From: CAVOJY01 sp963696405
Lineage (GTDB): Bacteria; Chloroflexota; Limnocylindria; Limnocylindrales; CSP1-4
DNA length: 64,000 bases
Assembly: GCA_963696405.1 (NCBI GenBank)
Contig: CAVOJY010000003.1
Location: 248,001 to 312,000, forward strand
Reading direction: 5' to 3'
Each line of letters begins with the position of its first letter. Positions within the stretch are counted from its first letter, which is position 1. Shown in pieces: positions 18,230 through 26,986 of the stretch. The position numbers were made by a program, and so were the translations under genes. The notes under the pieces were generated by a model. That model was not told the origin of the DNA and did not search any database. It saw nothing but the letters and a program-made list of their open reading frames with translations.

Positions 18230-19080
18230 CAGTGGTCTCCCACGGCAATCTCGCCGGGCTTCGAGGCGGGCTTTCGCAGGCCGACGAGACGCTCGAGGAA
18301 GCCCTTCTGCTTCTCGCCCCCGGCGCTGGCGCCCAGCCGGCGCTCGATCCGTCCCTGGATCGCGCTCCAGATCGTGGTGAGGGCCAGGTAGTAGAGCGCC
18401 ACGCCCAGGTACGCCTCAAACGTCTTGAACGTGGCGGAGTTCGCCGCCTGGGCCACCCGGAAGATCTCCTGGACCGCGATGACGCTCATGAGGGAGGTCG
18501 TCTTCAGCATGTTGTTGAATTCGTTGCCAAGCGGCGGGATGATCACCCGGAGGGCCTGCGGGAGGACGATCCGGCGCATCGTCAGCCCGTACGTCATCCC
18601 GAGTGACTTCGCGGCCTCCGTCTGGCCCGGATCGACCGAGAGGATGCCTGCCCGGACGATCTCGCTCATGTAGGCACCCTCGTTGATACCGAGGGCGACC
18701 GTGCCCGCCAGCACGGCGCCTCGGAGCGAGAACCACCCCACCTCGATGTTGTTGGGAAACAGGTCCAGGCCGCCGAGGAGGTAGGGGGTGCCGAAGTAGA
18801 TGAGGAACATCTGCACGAGCACGGGGGTGCCCCGGAAGAACCAGACGTACCCGCCGCTGATGCCGCGGATGACCCGGCTCCGAGACATGCCGCCGAGCGC
18901 CGAGAGCGTCCCCAGGATCACCCCCATGGACTGGGCCACGATGGAGGCATAGATCGTGATCGCGAGGCCCCCCAGGAGCGCGCTCGACGGCGTGAAGACG
19001 AAATCGAAGAAGAACTCCCAGTCGAACTGGAAGCCCGTCGCCGCGATCAGGGAACCGTCGAGCAGGATCGGGGGCTGCAC
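18229..19080 (-). CDS. Polar amino acid ABC importer, permease subunit
   Basis: This 283-residue inner-membrane subunit has about five helices. The ATPase-contact EAA loop is clear (EAAKSLGMTYGLTMRRIVLPQALR), and the family element YVWFFRGTPVLVQMF is present. Only one permease gene exists, so the channel is probably a homodimer. It stands between the binding-protein gene and the ATPase gene, downstream of a strong intercistronic hairpin. Confidence 0.92.
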   Translation of the reverse strand: MQPPILLDGSLIAATGFQFDWEFFFDFVFTPSSALLGGLAITIYASIVAQSMGVILGTLSALGGMSRSRVIRGISGGYVWFFRGTPVLVQMFLIYFGTPYLLGGLDLFPNNIEVGWFSLRGAVLAGTVALGINEGAYMSEIVRAGILSVDPGQTEAAKSLGMTYGLTMRRIVLPQALRVIIPPLGNEFNNMLKTTSLMSVIAVQEIFRVAQAANSATFKTFEAYLGVALYYLALTTIWSAIQGRIERRLGASAGGEKQKGFLERLVGLRKPASKPGEIAVGDH

Positions 19081-19102
19081 CCGCGAACCTCCGGGGAACG
19101 AC

Positions 19103-19130
19103 GGGCCGGGTGAGATCTCACGCCCGGCCC
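19103..19130. terminator. Intercistronic hairpin between binding-protein and permease genes
   Basis: GGGCCGGG (19103) pairs with CCCGGCCC (19123), around the palindrome TGAGATCTCA, with only a two-base bulge. It lies between the binding-protein stop and the permease start in the transcription direction. Such hairpins in importer operons often attenuate downstream transcription or protect the binding-protein mRNA, giving excess binding protein. No U-tract follows. Confidence 0.5.
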
Positions 19131-19187
19131 GCCTGCAACAGGTTGGACTCTGTCAGGCGGCAGACGGCCCGCCGCCCGTCCTCCGTG

Positions 19188-20063
19188 CTACTTCAGGAGC
19201 TCGACCGAGTCGGTCATCCCCCACCTGGCCACGATCTCCTTCATCTTCCCGCTGGCATACAGCTGGTCGATGACCGCGGCTACCGCAGCCTTCAGCTCGG
19301 CCTCACCCTTCCGGACGGGGATACCGATCGGCTCGGCGTTGACCGTCGCTACGATCTCGACCTTGTCCTTGTTCTCGGGAATGCTCAGGTAGTACGCCGC
19401 CACCACGGAGTCCGTGACGTACCCGTCGACGCGCCCGAGAGCCAGCTGCGCGAAGGCATCGGTGTCCCTGTCGAAGGTCTGGATGTCGATCGGCTTCTTG
19501 CCGGCTGCCACGAGCTTGTCACTCGCGTCCTTGACGAGGGCCTCGTTCGTGGTGGCGAGCTGGACGGCCACGGCGCCTCCGGAGAGATCGTCGAGCGACT
19601 TGATGCCCTTGGGGTTGCCGCCGACGACCATGATCCCCTGGCCGACCGACAGGTACGGGACGAAATCGACCTCCTTGCTCCGCTCCTCGGTCACCGTCAT
19701 GCCGCTGATGATGAGGTCGCACTTGCCGGCCTTGAGCGCGGGGATGATCCCGTCAAACCCGGTGTTGTCGATCTGCGCCTTGACGCCGAAGGCCGTGGCG
19801 ATCTCGTTCGCGATGTCGATGTCCGAGCCCTGGGGCGTGACGCCGTCCTCCGCGTAGAACTCCTCCGGCGGGAACGAGATGTCGACGCAGAAGACGACTT
19901 TGCCGGCCTGCTTGATGGAGTCGGGGACGACGATACCGCCCGCGCTCGGGGCCGCGGTCGGGGCGGGGGTCGCGGTCGGCGCCGGGGTGGCGGCGCTGCT
20001 GCAGGCTCCCGCAACGATGAGGGCCGCGATGGCCGCAACGGCCAGTGTTCGCCAGGATCGCAT
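19188..20063 (-). CDS. Polar amino acid ABC importer, lipoprotein substrate-binding subunit
   Basis: The 291-residue family-3 solute-binding protein starts with a lipoprotein signal (AALIVAGAC, Cys near residue 21) and an Ala/Pro/Thr spacer. The family-3 pattern FPPEEFYAEDGVTPQGSDIDIANEIA and the ligand-pocket DLIISGMTVTEERSKEVDF are present. The substrate cannot be fixed from sequence. It is the first gene of the importer operon. A 211-base divergent region separates it from the adenosine-deaminase-like gene. Confidence 0.92.
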   Translation of the reverse strand: MRSWRTLAVAAIAALIVAGACSSAATPAPTATPAPTAAPSAGGIVVPDSIKQAGKVVFCVDISFPPEEFYAEDGVTPQGSDIDIANEIATAFGVKAQIDNTGFDGIIPALKAGKCDLIISGMTVTEERSKEVDFVPYLSVGQGIMVVGGNPKGIKSLDDLSGGAVAVQLATTNEALVKDASDKLVAAGKKPIDIQTFDRDTDAFAQLALGRVDGYVTDSVVAAYYLSIPENKDKVEIVATVNAEPIGIPVRKGEAELKAAVAAVIDQLYASGKMKEIVARWGMTDSVELLK

Positions 20064-20274
20064 GAGACTGGTTCCTCCTCGTGGTGTAATGCCCAGGACT
20101 GCGTACGGGCGGTCCCGGCCGCCCTGGACGAGAGTAGCGAACGGGACGGCCAGCGCATGATGCTACTACGCCGGGTGGTCGCGCCCGCAGCCGGGAACCT
20201 CCCTGCCGGCATCTTCGGGCGATCGTGGGATGGCCCGTCCCGTTGTCCGCGCGCCACTTCGGTAGCATGAGCGC

Positions 20275-21339
20275 GTGCCGTCTGCCCTCTCGCGCCGCAC
20301 TCCGCTGACCGAGCTCCACTGCCACCTGGGCGGCGCCGTGACGCCTGCCATCATGTGGGGGATCGCCCATGCCCAGGGGATCAAGCTCCCCACGAAAGAC
20401 TTCTGGGAGTTCCGGAACGTCATTACCGTGTCGGCCCGGCGCGGGCGGTCGTTCGAGGACTACCTCGAGCTCTTCTACTGGACGGAGCTCATCCAGTCGT
20501 CACCCCTCGCCGTCGAGCGCTCCGTCTACGAGGTGATCGGAGGCGCGTACCGCAAGAGCAACGTGACGACGGTCGAGCTTCGTTTCAATCCCATGAAGCG
20601 GAACCGCGGCGGCGAGCAGGATCTCGACCACATCATCAGCGCCGCGATCCGCGGCATGGACCTGGCGGTGCTGGAGTACCCGGTGCGCCCGGGCCTCATC
20701 TTCTGCCTGGACCGGTCGTTCCCCTACGCCCTGAACGAGATCATCGCCGAGAAGGCCATCGCGTACGCACCTCGCGGGGTGGTGGGGATCGACATTGCCG
20801 GCCCGGAATCGGCGGACTTCCGGGTGCGCGACTACCGGCGCCTCGTGGAGCGCTGCCGGCGGAACCGCCTGGGGATCACGGTCCACACCGGCGAGGCGGG
20901 GCCGGTCGAGGAGGTTGCCGAGGTCATCGAGCAGCTCGGGCCGGCCCGCATCGGCCATGGGGTGAAGTCGGCCTACGATCCGCGGACGATGGCGATGATC
21001 CGCGAGCGCGGGATCGTCCTGGAGATCTGCCCCACGAGCAACCTGACGACGCGGGTGGTGTCGGGCTGGGAGGAGTTCCGCTGGATCTTCGACACGTTTC
21101 GACGAAACGGTGTGCGCTTCACCATCAACACCGACGGTCCGACCATGCTGAAGGTCGACCTCCGAGACGAGCTGTCCGTGCTCGGCCGGCTGGGGATCCT
21201 CTCCCTGGAGGAACAGCTGGAAGCGGCCGACTGCGCGCGCCGGGCCTCCTTCGTGCCCGGGGTCGGGGTGCCCGCCCAGACCGCGCAGGCGTCGCGTCGG
21301 CTGCCTGCGAAGAGCACCGTTGCGCGCGAAGAGGCGTAG
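20275..21339 (+). CDS. Adenosine-deaminase-like amidohydrolase with altered active-site residues
   Basis: The 354-residue metal-dependent hydrolase belongs to the adenosine deaminase family. Zinc ligands and catalytic residues are ELHCHLGG (residue 13), TVHTGEAG (His and Glu), RIGHG and INTDG. Canonical enzymes read HxHLDG and NTDDP; here both positions have Gly instead of Asp (HCHLGG, NTDGP). The second Asp of NTDDP contacts the adenine N, so substrate preference may differ. The start is GTG at 20275, as an out-of-frame ATG lies just upstream. The function may be deamination of adenosine or a modified nucleoside, feeding purine salvage. Confidence 0.8.
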   Translation: MPSALSRRTPLTELHCHLGGAVTPAIMWGIAHAQGIKLPTKDFWEFRNVITVSARRGRSFEDYLELFYWTELIQSSPLAVERSVYEVIGGAYRKSNVTTVELRFNPMKRNRGGEQDLDHIISAAIRGMDLAVLEYPVRPGLIFCLDRSFPYALNEIIAEKAIAYAPRGVVGIDIAGPESADFRVRDYRRLVERCRRNRLGITVHTGEAGPVEEVAEVIEQLGPARIGHGVKSAYDPRTMAMIRERGIVLEICPTSNLTTRVVSGWEEFRWIFDTFRRNGVRFTINTDGPTMLKVDLRDELSVLGRLGILSLEEQLEAADCARRASFVPGVGVPAQTAQASRRLPAKSTVAREEA

Positions 21340-21378
21340 CGGCCTCTGCGGCGCAGCGCGCCACCGGCGTTGCGCCCG

Positions 21379-22056
21379 TCAGGCGCGGGCGGGATCGACC
21401 CGATGATCGATCCGGTAGATGCAGAAGCGGTCGCCCGCCGCGATGCTCGCCTCGCGCGTCACCTCGGCCTCCAGGACGTCCTGCAGGAGGTCCAGCTGGA
21501 TGGCGCAGGCCGCCGGTTCGCCGGCGATGACCCGGAAGAACGGGCAGTTCCGCTGTTGCAGCCGCAGCGCATCCCCGTTCGTCACCTCGGCAATGAACCC
21601 CTGGCTGCGCTGGAAGGCCGCGAGCGCCCGGGCCCGGTCCTCAAGCGGCGACGAGTCGAGACCCTCGGCCGCGAACCGGGCGCGAATGCGCTCCGCCTGG
21701 GTGTGGCGAATGGCGTCGAAGACGTCCGCGAGGAGGGCCGGCCCGCCGACTCGCTGGATCCCGTCCAGCAGCGATCGCGCGAAGCCAGGGTAATTGGCCT
21801 CCACGAGGCCCTGGGCACGCGGCGTGACGTCGTAGAGGTGGCGGGGACGCCCCACGCCGTGACGGAGGCTCGTGCGATCGACGAGGCCCGCCTGGGCCAG
21901 CACCCGCAGCTGGTGGAGGACGGCGGTGCGGCTGAGGTCCACGCGCGCGGCGAGCGTCTCGGGCGTCAGCGGGCCTTCCCGGAGCAGCGTCAGCAGGATG
22001 GCGCGACGCGTCGTCGACGATCCGAGCGGCTGCTCCGCCAGGGTGGTCGGGTCCAT
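21379..22056 (-). CDS. SufR-like winged-helix regulator with C-terminal Fe-S cysteines
   Basis: The N-terminal winged helix (TRRAILLTLLREGPLTPETLAARVDLSRTAVLHQL) precedes a dimerisation region and a C-terminal part with the pattern RNCPFFRVIAGEPAACAIQL...GDRFCIYRI. Cysteines in these three positions bind the cluster in SufR-type repressors that control iron-sulfur assembly genes. The start is ATG at 22056, giving 225 residues; an in-frame ATG at 22074 is also possible. No suf genes are next to it, so its targets are elsewhere. It converges on the adenosine-deaminase-like gene and is divergent from the DUF1015 gene. Confidence 0.75.
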   Translation of the reverse strand: MDPTTLAEQPLGSSTTRRAILLTLLREGPLTPETLAARVDLSRTAVLHQLRVLAQAGLVDRTSLRHGVGRPRHLYDVTPRAQGLVEANYPGFARSLLDGIQRVGGPALLADVFDAIRHTQAERIRARFAAEGLDSSPLEDRARALAAFQRSQGFIAEVTNGDALRLQQRNCPFFRVIAGEPAACAIQLDLLQDVLEAEVTREASIAAGDRFCIYRIDHRVDPARA

Positions 22057-22213
22057 TGCGCCTGAGCGTACCATCTGCGGCCCCCCGGGAAGAAGGCGGC
22101 GGCGCGCGGGCCCTTGCCGTCGCCGGCCATCGTCGCCGGCCATCGTCGACGGCGTCGAGCGTGGCGCAAGGCCATCCGGAGGACGGTCCCATGCCCTGTC
22201 GTACCATTCCCGC

Positions 22214-23551
22214 ATGCCCGAGCTCCAGGCCTTCCGCGCCCTGCGCTTCGACCCGAGTGTCGTCGGGTCCCTCGCGGACGTGATCAGCCCGCCCTACGAC
22301 GTCATCTCCCCGGAGCGCCAGGCTGCCCTGGCGGCCCGGCACCCGCGAAATGCAGTGTGGATCGATCTGCCGCCCGCCGAGCCCGGCGATGACCCGGAGG
22401 CGAAGTACCGGCGGGCCGGGGCGGCCTTCGCGGCCTGGCGGGTCGACGGCACGCTCCGCGCGGACCCGGAGCCCGGCGTCTACGCGTACGAGCAGTCGTT
22501 CACGCTGCCGGGTGGTTCGGAGCGGCGGGTCCAGCGAGGGTTCTTCGCCCGGCTCCGGCTCGAGCCGTTCGGCCCCGGGTCGGGTGTCCTGCCCCACGAG
22601 CGCACGATGAGCGGCCCGAAGGAGGACCGCTATCGGCTGATGGAGGCGACGGCGGCGAACCTGAGCCCGGTCGTCCTGCTCTACCGTGACGGTTCCGACC
22701 GGCCCGCCGAGCGGGCGCTGGCGGGGATCTGCGAGTCGCCCGCGCTCATCGACGTGAACGACGACGAGGGCGTGCGACACCGCGTCTGGCGTGCGGATGC
22801 CGGCGGCGGCCCCGGCTCGCCGGGAGCCGTCCTCCTGGCAACCGCCGGCGCAGCGCCGCTCACGATCGCCGACGGCCACCACCGGTACGAGACGGCGCTC
22901 CGCTACGCGCATGAGCACGGCGCCCTGCCTCCTGATGGCCCCCTGTCACCCGCTCCGGCTCCGGTCGATGGCTCGTCCGCGGACCGCATCCTGACCCTGC
23001 TCCTGGCCGCGGGTCACGGGCTGGCCGTGCTCGCGACCCACCGCGTGGTGCGTGGAGGGCTGAGCGGCGCCGGGCTCATCGAGGCCTGCCGGGAGCTCTT
23101 CGAAGTCGAGCCCATCGCAACGGCACGTGAGCTGATCGCAGCCTTCCCGCCGGGGACGGCCGGGCCGCGCGGCCGTTTCGGCCTCTGGACCGGGGGACGG
23201 GCCGCCATCCTGCACACCCGCCCCTCGGCCTTCGATCGGGTCGCGGACCCCGCCGCCGCGGAGACGCTCCGCCGGCTCGACGTGAGCCTCCTCGCGGTCG
23301 CGCTGGAGCGGCTCGTGGGTCTCGATCGCGACGCGACCGCGGCCGGCGGACGGCTCACCTACACGAAAGATGGCGCCGAGGCCGTGGCGCTCGTGGACCG
23401 TGGTGATGGCGACGCCGCCTTCCTCCTCGACCCGACCCCCCCGGAGGACGTGATCCGGGTTGCGGCCGCTGGTGGTGTCATGCCCCAGAAGTCGACCTAC
23501 TTCTACCCGAAACCCGTGTCCGGGCTGCTCTTCAACCCGTTCGACCTGTGA
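22214..23551 (+). CDS. DUF1015 family protein
   Basis: The 445-residue cytosolic protein belongs to the DUF1015 family (COG4198). Diagnostic elements are the N-terminal FRALRFDP, SPPYDVISPERQA, the central HERTMSGPKEDRYRLMEAT, the ADGHHRYETAL box and the C-terminal MPQKSTYFYPKPVSGLLFNPFD. The family has been linked to serine/phosphorylated-metabolite biochemistry in some genomes, but the function here is unknown. The ATG at 22214 begins the family consensus. The alpha/beta hydrolase gene follows after 16 bases. Confidence 0.88.
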   Translation: MPELQAFRALRFDPSVVGSLADVISPPYDVISPERQAALAARHPRNAVWIDLPPAEPGDDPEAKYRRAGAAFAAWRVDGTLRADPEPGVYAYEQSFTLPGGSERRVQRGFFARLRLEPFGPGSGVLPHERTMSGPKEDRYRLMEATAANLSPVVLLYRDGSDRPAERALAGICESPALIDVNDDEGVRHRVWRADAGGGPGSPGAVLLATAGAAPLTIADGHHRYETALRYAHEHGALPPDGPLSPAPAPVDGSSADRILTLLLAAGHGLAVLATHRVVRGGLSGAGLIEACRELFEVEPIATARELIAAFPPGTAGPRGRFGLWTGGRAAILHTRPSAFDRVADPAAAETLRRLDVSLLAVALERLVGLDRDATAAGGRLTYTKDGAEAVALVDRGDGDAAFLLDPTPPEDVIRVAAAGGVMPQKSTYFYPKPVSGLLFNPFDL

Positions 23552-23567
23552 ACCGGGAGAAGGCCGC

Positions 23568-24392
23568 GTGGTGAGCTTCGCTCGACCCATCCGCAAGGAC
23601 GAGATCCTCATCGAGGACCGCGGCGTCTTTGTCGAATCCTGGCTTCCCGAGCGGCGGTCGCGTCACCGGCCGCTCTTCCTGGTGCACGGCGAGCTCGGCG
23701 GGTCGTGGGTCTGGGAGCGTTACCTGGGCCACTTCGCACAGCGAGGGTGGGAAGGTCACGCGCTCAACCTGCGTGCCCACTACTGGTCGGAGCCCGCCGA
23801 CGTCAGCACTCTCGGCTTCGGCGACTACGTCGAGGACGTCGGGGTCAGCCTCGAGCACATGACGGCCCCGCCGATCGTCTTCGGCCACGGTCTGGGCGGG
23901 CTGCTGGCGCTCAAGGCCGCCGAGTCGCGCTCGGTCAGCGCCCTCATCCTGATCAGCCCGGCGCCTCCGGCCGAGGTGCGAATGCCACCCCGGCCGCACG
24001 TGGTCCGCGAGGTCCCGGATGTCTACGGCCGGGAGTTCGTCGGCTGGCAGGCCATGCCGGAGCAGCTGCACCGGAGGATGCCTGACCTCGCGGTGGAGGA
24101 CGTCCTTCGCATCCAGCACCTCATGGGCCGGGAGTCGGGGAGCGTCCGCCGGACCATGCTCATGGGGGTGCCGGTCGATCGGTCGGCGCTCGCCGGGATA
24201 CCGATCCTCGTCGTCGGCGGTGGGCTCGATCGCTGGTTCCCCGAACGTGAGAGCGAGCGGCTGGCCGAATGGCTCGACGCGGACTACGAGCCGTTCGGGG
24301 CTCACTCGCACTACGGGCTCGTCATCGGCGCGGAGGCCTACGCCCAGGTGGCCGAGACGGTGCGGGCGTTCCTGGAGTCGCGTCGGCTCTGA
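23568..24392 (+). CDS. Alpha/beta-hydrolase fold protein lacking the nucleophile serine
   Basis: The 274-residue protein has the canonical fold order: the HG oxyanion segment LFLVHGELGGSW, the nucleophile elbow, the acid strand PILVVGGGLDRWFP and a late His in GAHSHYGLV. The elbow reads VFGHGLGG, so the usual GHSxGG serine is Gly. The oxyanion His-Gly, acid and base regions remain. It may be a non-catalytic member, or use another residue. GTG at 23568 has GGGAGAAGG close upstream. It is co-transcribed with the DUF1015 gene. Confidence 0.8.
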   Translation: MVSFARPIRKDEILIEDRGVFVESWLPERRSRHRPLFLVHGELGGSWVWERYLGHFAQRGWEGHALNLRAHYWSEPADVSTLGFGDYVEDVGVSLEHMTAPPIVFGHGLGGLLALKAAESRSVSALILISPAPPAEVRMPPRPHVVREVPDVYGREFVGWQAMPEQLHRRMPDLAVEDVLRIQHLMGRESGSVRRTMLMGVPVDRSALAGIPILVVGGGLDRWFPERESERLAEWLDADYEPFGAHSHYGLVIGAEAYAQVAETVRAFLESRRL

Positions 24393-24462
24393 GAGTCGCG
24401 GCGCGCGGAGCGTCCGTGATATCATCCCGCCGGTCCCGGCCGCCCGTCGCGGCTCGCGCGGT

Positions 24463-24539
24463 GCCGCATTCGTCTAGAGGCCCAGGACACCGCCCTCTCA
24501 AGGCGGAGATCACCGGTTCGAATCCGGTATGCGGTACCA
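24463..24539 (+). tRNA. tRNA-Glu (CTC)
   Basis: A full cloverleaf can be drawn: acceptor GCCGCAT/ATGCGGT with a G1-U72 wobble, D-arm GTC/GAC, anticodon stem CCGCC/GGCGG with loop CTCTCAA (anticodon CTC), T-arm ACCGG-TTCGAAT-CCGGT, discriminator A and encoded CCA at 24537-24539. Confidence 0.95.
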
Positions 24540-24817
24540 ATCCCCCCAGGATCGGCTCTATGTGCGCGCGCCCGTCCCGGCGGCGGCCATCCTGTGGAGA
24601 ACCTGTGGAGATCGGCGCGGGCGACGTTCGCGGGCCGGTGCAGAACTTCGTGGACAACCTCGTGGACAGAACCCCTTCCCGAAGCCCGCAGCGGCCCCTA
24701 GGATCTGCCGTTGACCGCGCACCTCGGGTGGCTCGCGCTGCAGGAACCGGGGATCCGCCGAGCGGACAGGTGGTGCGAGGGAGTGGGGTTCTCGGTCCTG
24801 GATTCGGGGGTCAGTGC

Positions 24818-25138
24818 ATGGGTTTGCCGGATGCGCGCGGGACGGTCGTGGCGCGCGAGTCGGCCGGGTCGCACCACGAGGTGGTGACGTCGCCGGACGC
24901 GATCGCGTTCGTCCGCTTCTGCTACGAACGCAGGCCGGTGGCCTGGCCCGAGCTTTACGACGAGATAACGATGGTCGCCTCACGCGGCCTCTTCCGCGGA
25001 TGGGGTTACGTGGAGCTCGCGGAGCACGGGATCGGCCTCGCGCTCTCCGACCTGCCGCGGCTCGCTGCGGTGGCCTGCACGCTCGCGCGCCGCGGAGCGC
25101 CGGTCGAGGGCGTTCCGACCCCTGAGCCGGGAGGGTAG
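24818..25138 (+). CDS. Small conserved hypothetical protein
   Basis: The 106-residue protein has a plausible globular core (SPDAIAFVRFCYERRPVAWP, then ELYDEITMVASRGLFRGWGY) and a helix ending in TLARRGAPVEG. The composition is ordinary protein, unlike shadow frames nearby. ATG at 24818 is the natural start, but the ribosome-binding site is weak. No domain is recognised. Between the tRNA and this gene (24540-24817) I see nothing else. Confidence 0.6.
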   Translation: MGLPDARGTVVARESAGSHHEVVTSPDAIAFVRFCYERRPVAWPELYDEITMVASRGLFRGWGYVELAEHGIGLALSDLPRLAAVACTLARRGAPVEGVPTPEPGG

Positions 25139-25209
25139 GGGAGGGCACAGGCCGGGCGACGCCGGCGCCTGTGGCACGCCGGCCCCCCGGCACCGGGGTC
25201 GGTGCCCGG

Positions 25210-25437
25210 TCAGTCGCGGATGCGGCGCCTCGCCAGCTCTCCCTCGATCTGCCGCTCGGCCTCGACGTACCGATCGATCTCGTCGCGGACCCGGTTCGCC
25301 TCCGGCGTGTACAGGTGCACCTGTTGCTGGAGGACGTAGCTGAGTCGACGGCTCGTCATTCGGGCGTGATCCAGGTTCTTCGCGAGGACCAGCGGATCCA
25401 TGGCTGCAAGGTCGTCGGGGTGGTACATCTCGCGCAT
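25210..25437 (-). CDS. Small charged hypothetical protein
   Basis: This is a 75-residue, largely helical, charged protein (LAKNLDHARMTSRRLSYVLQ, EIDRYVEAERQIEGELARRR). The start is ATG at 25437, or ATG at 25428 which gives MYHPDDL. It converges on the preceding small hypothetical gene and lies 86 bases downstream of the methyltransferase gene on the same strand. Function unknown. Confidence 0.55.
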   Translation of the reverse strand: MREMYHPDDLAAMDPLVLAKNLDHARMTSRRLSYVLQQQVHLYTPEANRVRDEIDRYVEAERQIEGELARRRIRD

Positions 25438-25523
25438 CGGCGCGGAGTATAGCCGCGGGACCGGCGCGCCCGCCCGAGCCCCTCTGCGCCGCCTCCTTCC
25501 GGGGCCACTCTGCCCCGCCCGGT

Positions 25524-26783
25524 CTACCCTCGCCCGGGACCGCGCCGCGGCCAGGTCCAGTCCACCGGGACGCGCAGGCCGGCGAGCGCGCGCTGCCGGC
25601 CCGCTTCCGATGGCGCCACGGCAAGGATGCGGTCGAGCCGGGTTGCGCTCCCCGCCTCCGAGCCCCAGATCTTCGTCATCTTCCGGTGCGGGGCGATCTC
25701 GTCGCTGGCGATGCCCGCGAGCCGATAGCCCTCCGTCTCGGCGCAGGCCTCCCACACGGCGCCCGCAAGGCCCACGCCGCCGCGCACCTGCCGGCCGCGG
25801 TCACGCTCGACGTCGCCGATCACCAGGACGACGACGGCGTCCTCGGCCAGGACCGCCCACAGGTCTCCCAGGACGGCGCGCATGAACGAGAGGTACGCGT
25901 CGAGGTGGTGCGCGTCGTCCAGGGCCGCGTCCACCTCGGCCGCCTCGATCCCGAGGAACCAGAGGCGGAGCCAGTTGAAGGCGCCGTACTTCACGACGCG
26001 CAGGTACGGCGGGCTCGTGACCACGAGCCGGGCGCGATCTGGGAGGGCCCTTGACCGCAGCGCGGCGCGAGCGCGCGCCGCGGTGTCGCGCGCATCGCCC
26101 GCCAGCGCGATGCCGCGTACCGGGGGCGGCGCCTGCCGGAAGAGCCGCCTGACCTTCGCCTCCAGGGCGTCGAACACGTCGCGGGGTTCGGGCGTGAACC
26201 CGGTCCGATCCGCGAAATCGCGGACATAGCCCCGCCCCATGCTGAACGTGTTCGGCATGACGCCCGACAGGTAGGTAGCACTCTTGCCGTGCAGGATGCC
26301 CACGGTCGTCGCCGCAACGAAACGGTCCGCGGGCCGTGCCAGGTCGAGCGTCTCGCGGAGGAAGAGGAGCTGGGCGAGCGTCCAGGGGTGGAACGCGACC
26401 GCGACCTCCGGGGGGACCGCTGCGTCACCGCCGGCCTTGGCGCGCTCCATCCACTCCGCCGCCTGCGTCCACCACGCCCATCGGAGCTCCACGAGCCTCG
26501 TCGCCAGCGCAGACCGGTCGGGCGGGTCGACCTTCGCTGCCGTCAACAGGAAGGCGAGCGGGTTCAGGTCGTTGCCGACCCCCGTGCGCCCCTCCGCGCA
26601 GGCCTGGAGCGGCGTCGTGCCGCGGCCGCTGAATGGGTCGAGGACCACGTCCCCGGGGCGGCTGTACCTGGCGATGAACGCATGCGCCAGTGCGGCCGGG
26701 AACGACGCGAGATACGAGCACATCGGGTGGAACGAGTGGCCCCACAGGCGCTGCTGCAGCTTCCACTCCGGGGCGATGGGCAA
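25524..26783 (-). CDS. Site-specific DNA methyltransferase (amino-methyltransferase, TSPPY type), apparently orphan
   Basis: The 419-residue protein has the SAM-binding motif DPFSGRGTTPLQA near residue 48 and the catalytic motif VVTSPPYLRVVKYG near residue 258, which marks N4-cytosine or N6-adenine methylation. Motif I precedes motif IV, the reverse of the common beta-class order. The start appears to be TTG at 26783, where the homologous N-terminal (PEWKLQQRLWGHSFHPMCSY) begins. No restriction endonuclease gene is adjacent, so it may be a solitary epigenetic or nucleic-acid modifying enzyme. The target sequence cannot be predicted. Confidence 0.82.
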   Translation of the reverse strand: MPIAPEWKLQQRLWGHSFHPMCSYLASFPAALAHAFIARYSRPGDVVLDPFSGRGTTPLQACAEGRTGVGNDLNPLAFLLTAAKVDPPDRSALATRLVELRWAWWTQAAEWMERAKAGGDAAVPPEVAVAFHPWTLAQLLFLRETLDLARPADRFVAATTVGILHGKSATYLSGVMPNTFSMGRGYVRDFADRTGFTPEPRDVFDALEAKVRRLFRQAPPPVRGIALAGDARDTAARARAALRSRALPDRARLVVTSPPYLRVVKYGAFNWLRLWFLGIEAAEVDAALDDAHHLDAYLSFMRAVLGDLWAVLAEDAVVVLVIGDVERDRGRQVRGGVGLAGAVWEACAETEGYRLAGIASDEIAPHRKMTKIWGSEAGSATRLDRILAVAPSEAGRQRALAGLRVPVDWTWPRRGPGRG

Positions 26784-26986
26784 CCCGGGCAGACCCTCGG
26801 CCGGGACGGGAGGGTGCCACGTACGAGTCGAGGCGCGGGACCGGTAAGGGCCGTCAACCGACGATCACCTCGAGAGCGACCGATTGCGAAGGGACCTGGC
26901 GAAGGACGCGGAATTTAGCACCCGCGCTCTCTCCGCGACAGTGGTCGTTCGGACTACCGTGGCCGCGGGCGGTACGATTGCGCTGC

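Noticed and set aside
17357..18391. Plus-strand open frame opposite the ABC ATPase
   Set aside because: The conserved Walker motifs are on the minus strand and this frame has none.
24269..24540. Protein-like frames reading through tRNA-Glu, e.g. GFEPVISALRG on the minus strand
   Set aside because: These are the familiar artefact of translating a tRNA gene.
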